Source of the DNA: Trichobilharzia regenti
Lineage: Eukaryota; Platyhelminthes; Trematoda; Strigeidida; Schistosomatidae
DNA length: 64,000 bases
Assembly (NCBI GenBank): GCA_944472135.2
Contig: OX235263.1
Span: 6,369,517-6,433,516 of the forward strand
Direction of reading: 5' to 3'
Numbering within the stretch: the first letter of the stretch is position 1; each line of letters starts with the position of its first letter. This document shows positions 1-9,633 of this stretch, piece after piece. The position numbers and the translations under genes were made by a program. The notes under the pieces are model-generated. The model saw only the letters and a list, made by a program, of their open reading frames with translations, searched no databases and was not told where the DNA came from.

Positions 1-159
1 TCAAACTAAGTCGCCAATACTGTTTGAACCAAACTCACCGTTATTATTATTATATTTAATATTCTCAATTCGTACTTCGAATATTTTTGACTTTATATCG
101 TAAGCGTGGACAAATTCCTCTGGTTAATTTTGTCTTAATTTTTGATTTTATTTATATTT

Positions 160-257
160 TAAGTAAATCAGATGCAAGGTGTTGTGACAAATGCTGAGAA
201 TTTCATTTTGTACTATAAGTATTGTTTTTGGAATAAAGCAAATTATTATTATTAAGA
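160..257 (+). mobile_element. 3' end of a CR1-like non-LTR element with ATT tail
   Basis: This short stretch matches, in reverse complement, the segment at 29628-29760: the same words around 'aatgctgagaatt' and 'ggaataaagcaaattatt' occur in the same order, followed by an (ATT)n tail. The 29.6 kb copy leads upstream into CR1-like coding sequence, so this is read as a heavily 5'-truncated copy of the same family. No coding sequence is visible here. Confidence 0.45.
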
Positions 258-640
258 AACTAAGCGTAAACGCGCAGGACTATATACTACTGATAGACTG
301 AAATGAGTAGTTGTATACTACTCATATCAACCACGGGTGCTTTCTAGCCAGCCAGATTGAAGTGATTGAAATACTGGACACCTATTTCGCCCGTTTGAGG
401 CCAAGCTCGTCATTGTGATGTATCCGATTTGACTGGGATCAGAAAGGGAGCCGAATCAGTTGAAGTCACTCAATTCCTGGCTAGCTGTTTGGGTGAACTA
501 CTGATATCACCAATCAGCGTGTTTATTTTACCACAGTTTCCTTTAGCAACTAGTGTTCAGATCACTACTCATCTTAAGGAATCAGTAGCGCATAGTTTTA
601 TATTATAACATTAGAAGACAGTTACAGCGAAGAAAATTGT
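258..640. other. No gene seen
   Basis: AT-rich sequence with stops in all frames. There is a weak repeat-like feel (a 'tactactcatatcaa' phrase recurs near 33130), but no family could be assigned. Confidence 0.4.
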
Positions 641-1125
641 CTTTTCGACGAATTCATCAACTAGATAGCTGTACATTCGTGTATAAATAACAAACGCCTC
701 TCCAAATCTCTGAGGAAAACATACTTCACCGCGAGCCTACGACCAACGTTTTCCAGCAAGAAACTGTTCAGCCAGAACGCGAAAGACAAGCTGTTGCATT
801 GGGCCACTTCAACGTGCATATACCAGTTTACTTGCTCTCTGGCGGAGCTGAGTACATCGCGCTCTTGAACACTATCCAGCCTGGCTTGTAAAAGGAGACC
901 GAAAATGTGTATATAGTCCAGTGACAGAACATCTGGTCAATTCAGGACATTCAGCGCCTTTCGAAAAATCCTTCAAAGTAATATACAAGATTCGATCAAC
1001 CTATCAAAAGGAGTTAAATTAAGACATCTGGATATAGCCGAGGCACTAGCCTTCAAATAGCTCAAACCCACGCTATGTATCCGAAAGAAATATGTCCAAG
1101 CCTTGTCCCTGCCGAGGCCATCATA
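640..1125 (+). pseudogene. Penelope-like element, C-terminal fragment
   Basis: Frame-shifting translation gives the tail of a Penelope-like protein. A 'TEHLVNSGHSAPF...FKVIYKIRS' segment reads near 930-1010, followed by a 'DIAEALAFK.LKPTLCIRKKYV'-like segment to about 1110. This matches the region after the GIY-YIG endonuclease that recurs in the copies at 36.2 kb and 59.3 kb. The frame is broken several times. It is a dead copy and no reverse-transcriptase part is present. The link to PLEs rests on motif recognition only. Confidence 0.6.
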
Positions 1126-1129
1126 AACA

Positions 1130-1500
1130 GTCTAATAGTGACTATCTCATTGCCTTTCTTATCTAAACTTCCTGTTTATTTATTTCTAAGTTCTTCGTAA
1201 TCCCTATTTACACTACCATATTTTCGTATCTGAACTTCCTGTCTATTTTGCCATTTTATTATTTCTACATATTTAATCCCTGATTGCATAAGCAATTATT
1301 CATCACATCAGTTATGATCCCACTAGATTTTTTATTCAAACATCCTGTCTATTTTTGTTATTTCTACATTTCTAACCCCGAATTGCACAATCAATGTCAA
1401 TCTTCTCAGTAATTATGATGATACTTTGTCTGAGCTTTATTCATCCCCCTGTTTATTATGGCATTTCAGTTCCTAATTATAATTTTAGTTAATTTAACCC
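1130..1500. repeat. Degenerate tandem repeat, about three units of 110-130 bp
   Basis: The phrase 'ct(g/a)aacttcctgt(c/t)tatt' followed by 'tatttctacat...taa(t/c)cc' recurs at about 1160, 1230 and 1335, with a partial fourth start near 1435. Spacing is irregular and the units are diverged. It directly follows the PLE tail and may be part of that element's 3' terminal region. Confidence 0.4.
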
Positions 1501-2034
1501 TTAACCGGAAATTATTCTAGAACTTTCCCATCCATTTCTTATAAACACATAAATGTACAACTGTCTAGGTGACGGTGACTTCGTGGAAAAGAAAATTTTC
1601 TTCGCTAATACATTAGAGTCTAAGTGAAGTATCTTTAATGTCTGTGAGGTGATAACTTTACATGTATGCATGAATGAATGAATGAATGTCATTATCCATT
1701 CCAGCAAAGGTTTTTCTTTGCGACAGAGATTCAAGTGAATCTACTTGTATCATTTAAACTTCATTCAGTTGTATTTTAGTATCCAAGCAGGATTAGGTGT
1801 ATATGGTTACTGTAATCCTTTTTTTTTATACCGATATTATAAGAGTCTAGTATTTTCTAGTATCATTGTAGGGAACAGCTGTCGAGTGTTTTTATTAAGT
1901 TTGCGTTCTTTTAAAGCTGTTACATAATGACTGTCTCTTGTTTGATATCCTTTTTATTTGAACATCTAGATAAATGTTTGACCAGATGTTAAAAGTAATA
2001 GATATTTAGTTGGGGGCTGACAGATGGTCAGGAA
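1501..2034. other. No gene seen; (AATG)n microsatellite at about 1671-1690
   Basis: AT-rich sequence with a short (AATG)n run. Small open frames in this stretch have no recognisable domain. Confidence 0.4.
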
Positions 2035-2461
2035 GGCTGCAACGATTTAATACAATATATATTTTGTACGAGGAGACAGGCATAAAATGGATACACACAA
2101 AAAACTTGAAGGATCTGCTTTTCGTCGATAACATATATATATGTCTGATTCCCACAAACAAGTTGACAGAAGAAGAATCAAAGATAGAACTTCATTCAGG
2201 TGAACATGGAGAAAACAGAAGTAGGTGATGAAGATTCCTGGCCAACAGCAACAGCCACAGCAACAACAACAACGGACAACAATCAGCCGACATAAATGGA
2301 GAAATCTGAAAGAATCAACCTCCTTTATCTGCTTACCTACCTATCTGGGAAGCGTCGTCGTTTCAACTACAGGCGAGCGGAACTGATAAGGATATCAAAG
2401 CAGCAAGGATTGAGAAATCAAGGCAAGCTTCCATTTCTCTCAAGTCTGTGTGGAGGCGATG
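2035..2461 (+). pseudogene. RTE-like (type A) reverse transcriptase fragment
   Basis: Homologous to the better copy at 45.0-46.4 kb. The segment begins at the 'EETGIKW' stretch before the FADD box. It passes a decayed catalytic region ('LLFVDN' where other copies read 'LDFADD') and the Gln-rich linker, and ends in the 'SLCGG' region. Frameshifts and the lost FADD make it inactive. This and other type A copies appear to belong to one family. Confidence 0.7.
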
Positions 2462-2484
2462 AATAACAATTGTCACTCAATCTA

Positions 2485-3151
2485 TGTTTTTCACTGTTGA
2501 AGAAGAGTCAAGTTCCACACTTCACTTCTTAGATGTTATATTGATGGAAAGAAGAGAGGATGGCCCATTAAAAAAAAAGCCGATCTACTAAAAACCAACT
2601 TTTTCAGGATGGCAGTACACTAATTTCAACAGTTGGTTAACTCTAGAAAGAAACAGAAACCTCATTGTTTGTCTGTGTTCCAGAATTTTGAAGATATATG
2701 GTTGACAAATCATTGGAAAACCTTTGGTACAACACTCTCAAATAGTGGATGTGCGTCGGTGGCACAGTGGTTAGGACTCTCGCCGACCATGCACATGGTC
2801 CGAGGTTCGATCCCCCGTCGACGCATACCTGATATCCCTGGTCGGCCTGCGAATTTTGGGCTACCGATATCCACGCTGAAAATTCCATACTTGCATCAAA
2901 AATACGGTGTGGAATCAAGCTGTAATCAAAAATAAAATAAAAAAATAAAAATGCCTAGAAAGGTTTATTCAAAAAATGGCTACTAGCCAAATCCAAACGT
3001 GAAAGAAGTTACTGTTTATAAGTTTGACATTCAAAGGTGAAACTATTGCTATGAAATAAACATAAGTCGTCTATTCAAGGGTATCAAACGCTCGTTTTAC
3101 GCCTCTCCAGCTTAAGTATGACTCGATAATGAATAAAGGCTGAACTAATGT
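2485..3151 (+). pseudogene. Penelope-like element fragment split by a SINE
   Basis: The 5' part reads 'STLHFLDVILMERREDG', the PLE segment downstream of the YVDD box, then a 'FNSWLTLERNRNLI'-like stretch. After the SINE at 2751-2950, frame-shifted reading resumes with 'LTFKGETIAMK' and a segment resembling 'ISRLFKGIKRSFYAS'. This is the PLE stretch just before the GIY-YIG domain. The 3' end is cut by the solo LTR at 3152. At least two frameshifts are present. Confidence 0.65.
2751..2950 (+). mobile_element. tRNA-headed SINE, family F1
   Basis: The head carries an A-box-like 'TGGCACAGTGG' at about 2760 and a B-box-like 'GGTTCGATCCC' at about 2803. A conserved body follows ('accgatatcca', 'gaaaattccatac') and an A-rich ATAAA tail. 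Nearly the same sequence recurs at 5.9, 36.6, 48.0, 50.2 and 62.3 kb. It is inserted in a PLE fragment. Confidence 0.85.
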
Positions 3152-3485
3152 TGTGGTGAGAGCTGGCTGCGAACAAACCAAAATTGTAAACAACAATTTG
3201 CGTCAATGTTTACGTCCTGAATCGCGGTCATGAGAAAAAAAACAATAACTAAGCTTAACCTTGAGGAACTCACCAACAACCAATCACAGCAGACTTAACG
3301 TGTGCAATTACGATTCGCAAATATATAGCTTAACTTCCTGAGAAGCGGCCACAAGCAGTACAGAATAACCTTCAGCGAGAAAAGGTTGCTTCTCCGCTTA
3401 CAATGATGTACATAAAAATGCATAAATATCTCTTGATTTTCTGAAAAAACGATCTGTTGACTGGCCCTTGCCTTCTGTCATTACA
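3152..3485 (-). mobile_element. Solo LTR (334 bp)
   Basis: On the minus strand it begins TGTAAT and ends CACCACA. It aligns end to end with 11986-12320 and 33398-33733. Flanking tetramers are atgt (3148-3151) and atgc (3486-3489), a 4-bp target duplication with one change. No internal retroviral-type region is attached, so it is read as a solo LTR left by recombination. A 4-bp duplication with TG...CA ends fits Gypsy-type LTR elements. Confidence 0.7.
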
Positions 3486-3712
3486 ATGCTTATGCCACCT
3501 CGATGTACATTGACTGAACAGTCCTCAGCGTCCCTTAATGCCTTTTACCGTAACATAAATATACACAACTGTACCGCTGCTTGAGAAGATATTATTGACG
3601 GATGTTCTGAAGCAGCTGTGTTGTACTGAGTTGTGACCAGTGAGTGAGGTCCTCCACTATATAATGTCAAGGTGAATTGGTTGCTCATCGAAGGCGTTGG
3701 TATGAGGTTAGG
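3486..3712. other. No gene seen
   Basis: Intergenic or intronic sequence between the solo LTR and a SINE relic. No open frame or motif was recognised. Confidence 0.4.
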
Positions 3713-3960
3713 GCTACGTCACAAATTGATAGAGTTAGAATTCATTCATAGGTTAGTGAATTCCATCCTCAACAAGTTTGGTTGAGGTCGTAACTTGAAA
3801 ATACCGGATTCGATCCCTGGTGGCATTCTGGGTGTGCACTATCGAAGAGTCCTGAACACTAGGATGAAACAGCTGTCCACAGTCCCTTAGTTTTCATTGA
3901 TCTCTTTAATTGATGTTGGTTGGTGAAATATTTCTTCATTGAACAAAAAAGTAAATAAAC
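3713..3960 (+). mobile_element. Single arm of an F2-type SINE (relic)
   Basis: The order of landmarks is that of one F2 arm: 'gttagaattcat', then a tRNA-like B box 'GGATTCGATCCC' at about 3808, then 'gaagagtcctgaac...aggatgaaacagctgtcc', a decayed hammerhead core. The copy is diverged and has no partner arm. Confidence 0.5.
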
Positions 3961-4071
3961 TGTATTTCTCCTTATTATGATGATGGGCAATAAAATAAAT
4001 CAATGCATTTCATAATTCTAACTTTGTTTGTTTTCTATTGTTGTTGTTTTTTTTGTTTGTTTATTTTTTAG

Positions 4072-4156
4072 ATTTATTATTCCTAATGGTTGATACAATA
4101 CGTTATTTGTCAATAAAACTTCGTCAATTCTCTGATAAATTAGCTCATCGATTAAG
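4072..4156 (+). CDS. Internal exon of a coiled-coil protein gene (exon A)
   Basis: An 85-nt exon lies between a strong acceptor (long T tract, then ag at 4070-4071) and a donor GTAATA at 4157. Only one frame is open: two leading bases, 27 codons, then AG. The peptide contains 'VDTIRYLSIKLRQFSDKLAH', with leucine spacing that suggests an amphipathic helix or coiled coil. The trailing AG joins the T that starts the exon at 6240 to give Ser, and phase is then kept through both later exons. A Met at codon 5 could be a start, but an upstream exon is more likely given the splice acceptor. The protein was not recognised. The exon structure is inferred from sequence only. Confidence 0.7.
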
Positions 4157-4279
4157 GTAATAATAATTCAGTATTTGTTTTTGGTATGTTTGGTTTTACT
4201 GTTTTCACTGCGCACACCTTTCTACTCGAACTCATGCAGTCAGCCAGGTAAGAGCCTACAGAGAGTTTTTATCTAGCAG

Positions 4280-5170
4280 CTGTGATGACAAGTAGTGGTT
4301 TCTGTCGAGGATAATATCCCACTGTCCCTATTTCTGTTTGATTTCATCGTAGATGTACTAATGAACTTCACCGTAAATGATTTTAGTGACTCAGGAATTG
4401 ATTTGTTATCCGCAAGGAGTAATCTCGTTGACTTAGAATATCGACTATCGATCAACAAGCGAGTGTACTACTCATCAGTCCTCTCAGTCCTCCTTTATGG
4501 CTGTGAGACGTGGCCATTGAGGGTGGAAGACATGAAGAGATTAGCTGTCTTTGATCATAGGCGCCTGCGCTCTATCTTCCGTGTGAAGCGGTGTAATAAG
4601 GTGAGCAATACTGAGGTTAGGCGTCGAGTTCTAGGCTGTTAAGGAGGGTAAATCAATCTACGAGGCTGTGAAGTTACATCTACTGAGATGGTTAGGACAT
4701 GTGTTACGTATGCCTAGTCATCGCCTTCCTCGACGAGCAATGTTAGCTGACTTGGGGTCAGGTTGGAAAAGAGCTAGCGGCGGTCAAACCAAAACATGAC
4801 ACCAGTCAATGAAATCCACAACAGTTAGTTTAAGCTGTCCATATAGGAAGGTGTAGACTTCATGGTTGGGGTCATCGGTACGGTGAAAACCAATGGTTGG
4901 AAACAATTGGTGATATGGCTCAAAGTGATCGTTCCAACGGCAAGCTAGGAGCAGATGCATCCACTCCTTGTTTCCAATGAAACTATATTGTTCTTCGTTA
5001 TTACTATTCCTTTGTCTCACACTCTGTTTACTGTCTCTATTATGCATTTCTTTTGATTTCTTCTGTTGCTTTGTGTGACACATGGAGTGTGACGACTCGA
5101 ACTGTCGCACATCGGTGCAAAGTTCTATGTCGAAAAGAGACAGACTTAGAATGTGCAGATGATATAGTCC
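4280..5170 (+). pseudogene. RTE/SR2-like (type B) fragment with internal deletion
   Basis: The copy starts at 'IPLSLFLFDFIVDVLMN', the segment after the GVRQGCPLSP box, and runs to 'LVDLEY'. It then jumps to 'NKRVYYSSVLSVLLYGCETWPLRVED'. The YADD catalytic box and some 60 residues that normally lie between are therefore missing. Downstream, 'RRRVLG', 'LHLLRWLGHVLRMPSH' and 'GGQTKT' motifs follow with frameshifts, ending in 3' sequence shared with 53.1 kb. It lies in the intron between host exons A and B. Confidence 0.75.
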
Positions 5171-5369
5171 TGTCTCCTAAATAAAGACGCTGACAGAATG
5201 CAGAGTCTTCCACACACACACATTGAGAAGTAATCTTCGAATGTTTGGCATGCGATTCGCTCCCTCCGTCAAATGCAAGATGATTCTATGGGACGTGACT
5301 ATATTGACTTACTTCTAGCTTAAAGATAGGCTGGAGTGGAGTGGTAGAGCGTGTTGATCGCTCACTTCA

Positions 5370-5910
5370 CTTATTTAGAGGGAAGTTACATCAGCCAACA
5401 CCAAAGGGTTGATCGCTGACAAAATCTCATCATGGATACAATAGACTCGTTTAGCAAATACCAAAGAACCTACGCCATCTCTGGCTGTTGACCAAAGGAC
5501 GTGTTTATTGCTCAACAGATCACTGTGCCCTCCTTTATGGTTGGCTTTGAGTGAGACATAGCCATTGAAAGTGGAAGACATGAAAACGCTAACTAGCTAG
5601 CTGTTTTTGATTGTAGGTATCTGCGTTCCATCTCCCGTGTTAAGTGGTATGATGATAGGGTGAGTGATATCGAGGTTAGGCATCGAGTGTTGGTTGAACA
5701 GAAGGTAAGTCAATCGATGAGGTTATGAAACTGGATCATTTCAAATGGCTAGAGCATGGCGTTACTCATGCATGTACCTAGCCATCGCCTTCCTCGACAA
5801 TGAGCAGTGTTAGCTAGCTAGCTGACATGGGATGGATCAGGCTGGAAAAGAGCTAGTGGTGGGTGATCAAACGAAAACACATGGCTTCATCAGTCTTGTT
5901 TATGTTAAAT
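5370..5910 (+). pseudogene. RTE/SR2-like (type B) C-terminal fragment
   Basis: A degraded copy of the same C-terminal region as 52330-53000: a 'LALLYGWL' equivalent of 'VLLYGSETWP', then 'VEDMKT', a diverged 'VLGEEGKSIDEV', 'LDHFKWLEHGVTHA' and 'SSGGxSNENTWLH'. Several small indels and tandem 'ctag' duplications break the frame. It is in the same intron and orientation as the copy at 4280. Confidence 0.65.
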
Positions 5911-5920
5911 AGAATCTAAA

Positions 5921-6131
5921 TTTATTTATTTTTATTTATTTTTTTATTTTTTATGACAGCTTGATTCCACACTGTATTTTTTTTGGTACTAGTATGGAAT
6001 TTTCAGCATGGATATCGGTAGCCCAAATTTTGCAGGCCAACCATAGATATCAGGTGTGCATCGGCGGGGGATCGAACCTCGGACCATGTGCATGGTCGGC
6101 GCGAGTCCTAACCACTGTGCCACCGACGCAC
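5921..6131 (-). mobile_element. F1 SINE, full length
   Basis: Minus-strand copy. The T-rich stretch at 5921-5953 is the tail, and the head ends at 6131 with the complement of 'GTGCGTCGGTGGCACAGTGG'. A B-box-like GGTTCGATCCC is at about 6068-6078 (complement). It ends about 108 bp before host exon B. Confidence 0.85.
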
Positions 6132-6239
6132 AGTGCTGGCTGGCTGGCTGGCTGTGGCAGAGTGCAGAAAATTTCCAAACTGGTTTCAGTAATTTGTTTT
6201 TCTAAATCTCATCTTTTCTTTTCTCTGCTTATCTTAAAG

Positions 6240-6409
6240 TGATACCCAACAACAACAACAACAGCATCAATCGATTTCTGGAAGAGGTAGTACAGCAGTG
6301 TTGAATCCTCAGTTATCTCAACAAAGAAGAGATGATGTACAATCTTCAACAAAGTATGCACTGAATGATACTTTAGAAAATATGAAAGCAGTTAATCAAC
6401 AACTTCAGT
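6240..6409 (+). CDS. Internal exon of the same gene (exon B), Gln-rich
   Basis: A 170-nt exon follows a pyrimidine-rich acceptor (ag at 6238-6239) and ends at a consensus donor GTAAGT starting at 6410. Read as one base, 56 codons, one base, it stays open. It encodes a run of six Gln after 'DT', a Ser/Gln-rich linker, and then 'ALNDTLENMKAVNQQLQ', a likely start of a coiled coil. The last T joins TG of the exon at 9634 to give Leu and continue that helix. Phase agreement on both sides is the main evidence that these exons belong together. No catalytic motif is visible. Confidence 0.75.
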
Positions 6410-6524
6410 GTAAGTATATTTTTGAAAAAAAAAAGAAATTATTTATTTCACTTGCCACACATTGATTTCTGATCAGTGTTCAGATTATGGGGTGTTTTTT
6501 TTCTATTCATTGAAAACTTCCAGG

Positions 6525-7830
6525 AAGTGGATATATGTGTGTAAAACTTGGGCACTGTGCTAGTAAGTAATTCCATATTAGTTTGTTTATTCGATGTATC
6601 ACACACAGTGAGTGAAACGGTATTACTGTTTACTGCATGACACAGTTTCGAACAAAATTCATTATTGTTCATAATCATGTCATCAATTGTAAACACACGA
6701 CTTCGAAACTTGAGTTTTATAGTTTTCTTTGTTTTCCCCTACTTGTCGTCGTAGGGGTAGTAGAATTTTCCAGATATCTGGGTGGACAGGTGTTCAATCA
6801 TTCCTATTACACGTATTTGCAGGTGATTCGACAAACAAAGCTTCTGTTATCAATCTCTCCCTCCACCCTGCTCTTGCATTAGATTTTAAAACTGTCATCG
6901 TATCCCATCCTTCCCCTTGTATGGTTGTGTGTAACTGCATGTAATACTATGGCTAAGTGATACACATAAAAGAAGCCTTGAAACTTAATAATTATCCGGA
7001 TAAATTAGTCAGGAAATATGTAAGGAAATGTAAAAATAAAATAAATAATGATAGTAGCGATAGTGATAATAACAATAATAATAATAATGACGACACCAAC
7101 AATAAGGGATCTAAATCATCAGTAGTAATTCCATACAAGGAAGGAACCTCAGAAACCACCTTACGCAGAATTCTTAACAAAGCAGGTAGTAATAAAAGTA
7201 GCTGGCACTCAAACCACCCACAAACTCAATTAGAAACAAGCTTTGTCGGTTACAGGATCAATCCTGTGGAGCCAATAAAACAAAACAATTTAGTTTATCT
7301 AATACCTCGTCTCTAATGATTCCCAGGTCAAATACATAGGTCAGAGTAGTAGAACAGGGGCAGTCAAACTAGCAGAGCACAAAAATCTAGCCAAATTTAG
7401 ATTAGTTGACCCAAATAAAGTAAGAAATCTATAAAATAGTTCATCTATACCACTCACCACATGCAATTACACACAACCATACAATAGGATGGATGGAATA
7501 GGATGACAATTTGAAAATCTAATGTAACATCAGAGTGGAGGGAGAGGTTGATAACAGCAGCTTTGTTTATCAAATCAACTGCAAATACATGTAATAGGAA
7601 TGATTGAACACCTGTCCACCCAGATATCTGGAAAATTCTACCACCCCTACGACGACAAATAGGAGAGGGCAAAGAAAACTATAGAAATTCAAGTTTTGAA
7701 GTCGTGTGATTATAATTGATGGAATGATTATGAACAATTATGAATTTTGTTCGAAACTGTGTCATGCAGTAAACAGTAATACTGTTTCACTGACTGTGTT
7801 GTACATCACATAAACAGACTAATATGGAAT
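6525..7830 (+). mobile_element. Penelope-like element P1 with inverted terminal repeats (truncated)
   Basis: Left arm 6525-6950 and right arm 7455-7830 are inverted copies of each other (pseudo-LTRs). Between them, 6957-7440 encodes only the C-terminal part: 'IKEALKLNNYPDKLVRKYVRKC', an Asn/Asp-rich linker, 'VVIPYKEGTSETTLRRILNKAG', and then the start of the GIY-YIG region ('QVKYIGQ' at about 7325, out of frame). The reverse transcriptase is missing. Inverted pseudo-LTRs are a known PLE layout. Related copies lie at 24.5, 31.3, 47.3 and 61.9 kb. It lies in the host intron between exons B and C. Confidence 0.7.
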
Positions 7831-7894
7831 TACAGGAAGTGGAGTTCGTCAGCATGTGTTATCTTTGGCGTAAACATGATACTCGGCTATCGTT

Positions 7895-8350
7895 CAAAAG
7901 AAATGCTCACTGAACAGTAGTTATCTCTGTCCTCCTGTATGTTGTGAGATGCCGCCGAATAAAAATGGGACACTTGAAGCGCTTAGTCGTCTTTGAGTGT
8001 AAGTGAGAAAGGAAAGTTAATCGATGATGTTGTCAAGCTATATCGATTCAGATGGCTAGGTGACATGTTACATACATATGTCAAACCTTCTTCATTGAAC
8101 AATGTTAGCTGATATTGGATTAGTTTCGAAGAGAGTCAGAGGTGTGGTCATATCAGAACATTCAATCAATCTATGAAGTCTGAGCGTTGGTTTGAGTCAA
8201 CCATCTAAGGAGTTGTAAACTAACTGGCTGGTGTCCTTGAGATTCTAAGAATCATTGACTTTTGATTGATTGATTGATTGGTTGGTTGGTTGGTTGATTA
8301 TTGATAATTTGGCTCAAAATTGTGTTGTCAATTAATGGCTCAGATGCACT
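7895..8350 (+). pseudogene. RTE/SR2-like (type B) C-terminal fragment
   Basis: Carries decayed versions of the type B tail: 'SVLLYVVRCRR', 'LKRLVVFE', 'KLYRFRWLGDML', and at the end 'NLAQNCVVN' in place of 'DMAQNRCQWRRC'. It is heavily frameshifted. A short (GATT)n/(GGTT)n run at 8265-8300 interrupts it. Confidence 0.55.
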
Positions 8351-9029
8351 CTCTATTTGTAACCTCCCTGATCGATTAAATCTCCACGATTCCTTAAGTA
8401 ATTATACTTCCCTCGGATATTTTTGTCGACATCGAGTGTGGCCATTTGATCTGAGATGCACTTCTGTGCCAAGGTTTACACTGAAAATGAGTCGTTCAAT
8501 CACTGTTATTTTATATTATCATCCCCTTAGAACATAAGGCTTCAATGGAACATTCCAATTTCATGTTGTTAACTGTAGTCTTCCTGGTCAACTCCACGAT
8601 GTCCCTCTGACCTCTACACCCAATGCGTTGTTCCTCATTCAGCTTCTCTTCGAAGACCCGCCTGATGCCTGGTATCACCCACCCACCCGTCTCCTTAGCG
8701 TTTGTTCAAACCATTTCCTTCTGCATATATCTGTTAGTGTTGGGTGATAGATTCTTGATTGTTTCGTTGTCTGCTAGAGTTCCTCATCGTTTATATCCAT
8801 CTGATGATATTCAGTACTGTGTTGAAAATGCCTTTTATGATGGCTCTGTCACCAGATCTCTGAACCATTTGAGAATCATTTAGTGACTTGAAATGACTAT
8901 TGAAGGTGTATGAATCGTGTTCCTCCTTATGATGAGTACAACACGTTTTATATTACTATTTCTCTCTGTGTGTGCATGTGTGTGTGTGTATTTTTATTCC
9001 CCTTTTCGAGTTTGACCATTGTAAACCAA
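8351..9029. other. No gene recognised; (GT)n microsatellite near 8970
   Basis: Two short plus-strand frames (8301-8537, 8623-8883) have no recognised domain. Wording such as 'gattcttgattgtttcgttgtctgctagagt' at about 8750 has a loose counterpart near 12440, which suggests another dispersed repeat, possibly a minus-strand RTE 3' region. This is uncertain. Confidence 0.35.
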
Positions 9030-9560
9030 CAGGGAGTACTGGACAGCCAGTCTAGTTTTGGGAATCATCGGCAGTACGCACCCTCCTCCACCAGGGCTTG
9101 AACCCAGGACCTTCCGGTTACAAGGCAGGCTAGCTCGTATACCATTCAGCCACTCTCTGGGAAACGATTCAATGGCTAACCCATACATGAATTCAAATCA
9201 ATTCTACCAATTCGTGATGCATTTAACGTGACCAATAAGTTCCATCCAGTCGGGAGTGAGGATTAATTTCCCGTCGATGACTCTGGTTGGTGTCAGTCAC
9301 ACTAAATGCATCAGGAATTTGGTAGAATTAGTTAGAATTCATGCATCGGCTAGTCACTGAATCAGGTTGGGTCCCAGAGAGTGGCTGAATGGTATACGAG
9401 CTAGCTTGCCTTGTAACTTGAAAGTCCTGGGTTCGAATCCTGTCGGTCGGTGTATACTGCCTATAGTTCCCAAACTCGACTGATGAAACAGCTATCTGTC
9501 CAGTACTTTAGTGCTGGTTTTCAATGTTCTCTAACTGATATATCCAACCCTGGTCAAATA
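9030..9560. mobile_element. F2 SINE inverted dimer next to host exon C
   Basis: The left arm (minus, 9030-9200) and right arm (plus, 9330-9560) are inverted copies. Each has a tRNA-like head with GGTTCGAA-type B box (complement near 9095, plus near 9430), facing outward from a centre at about 9265. Hammerhead remnants are decayed: the left arm has lost GAAAC and the right core is scrambled. The right end lies about 74 bp before the acceptor of the terminal host exon. Confidence 0.7.
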
Positions 9561-9633
9561 AAAAATCTAATCCTTACACGCTAATTCTTGAAAATTCCCT
9601 CTTTTTTCGTTTTTTTCTCTAATCTAATTTTAG

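Noticed and set aside
2633..2935. 100-residue protein on plus and 91-residue on minus strand
   Set aside because: Both are read-through of the F1 SINE. The same peptides recur at every F1 copy.
9588..9633. ATG at 9588 as the start of a single-exon gene
   Set aside because: This stretch is a T-rich acceptor region, and the phase-matched upstream exons explain the frame better.
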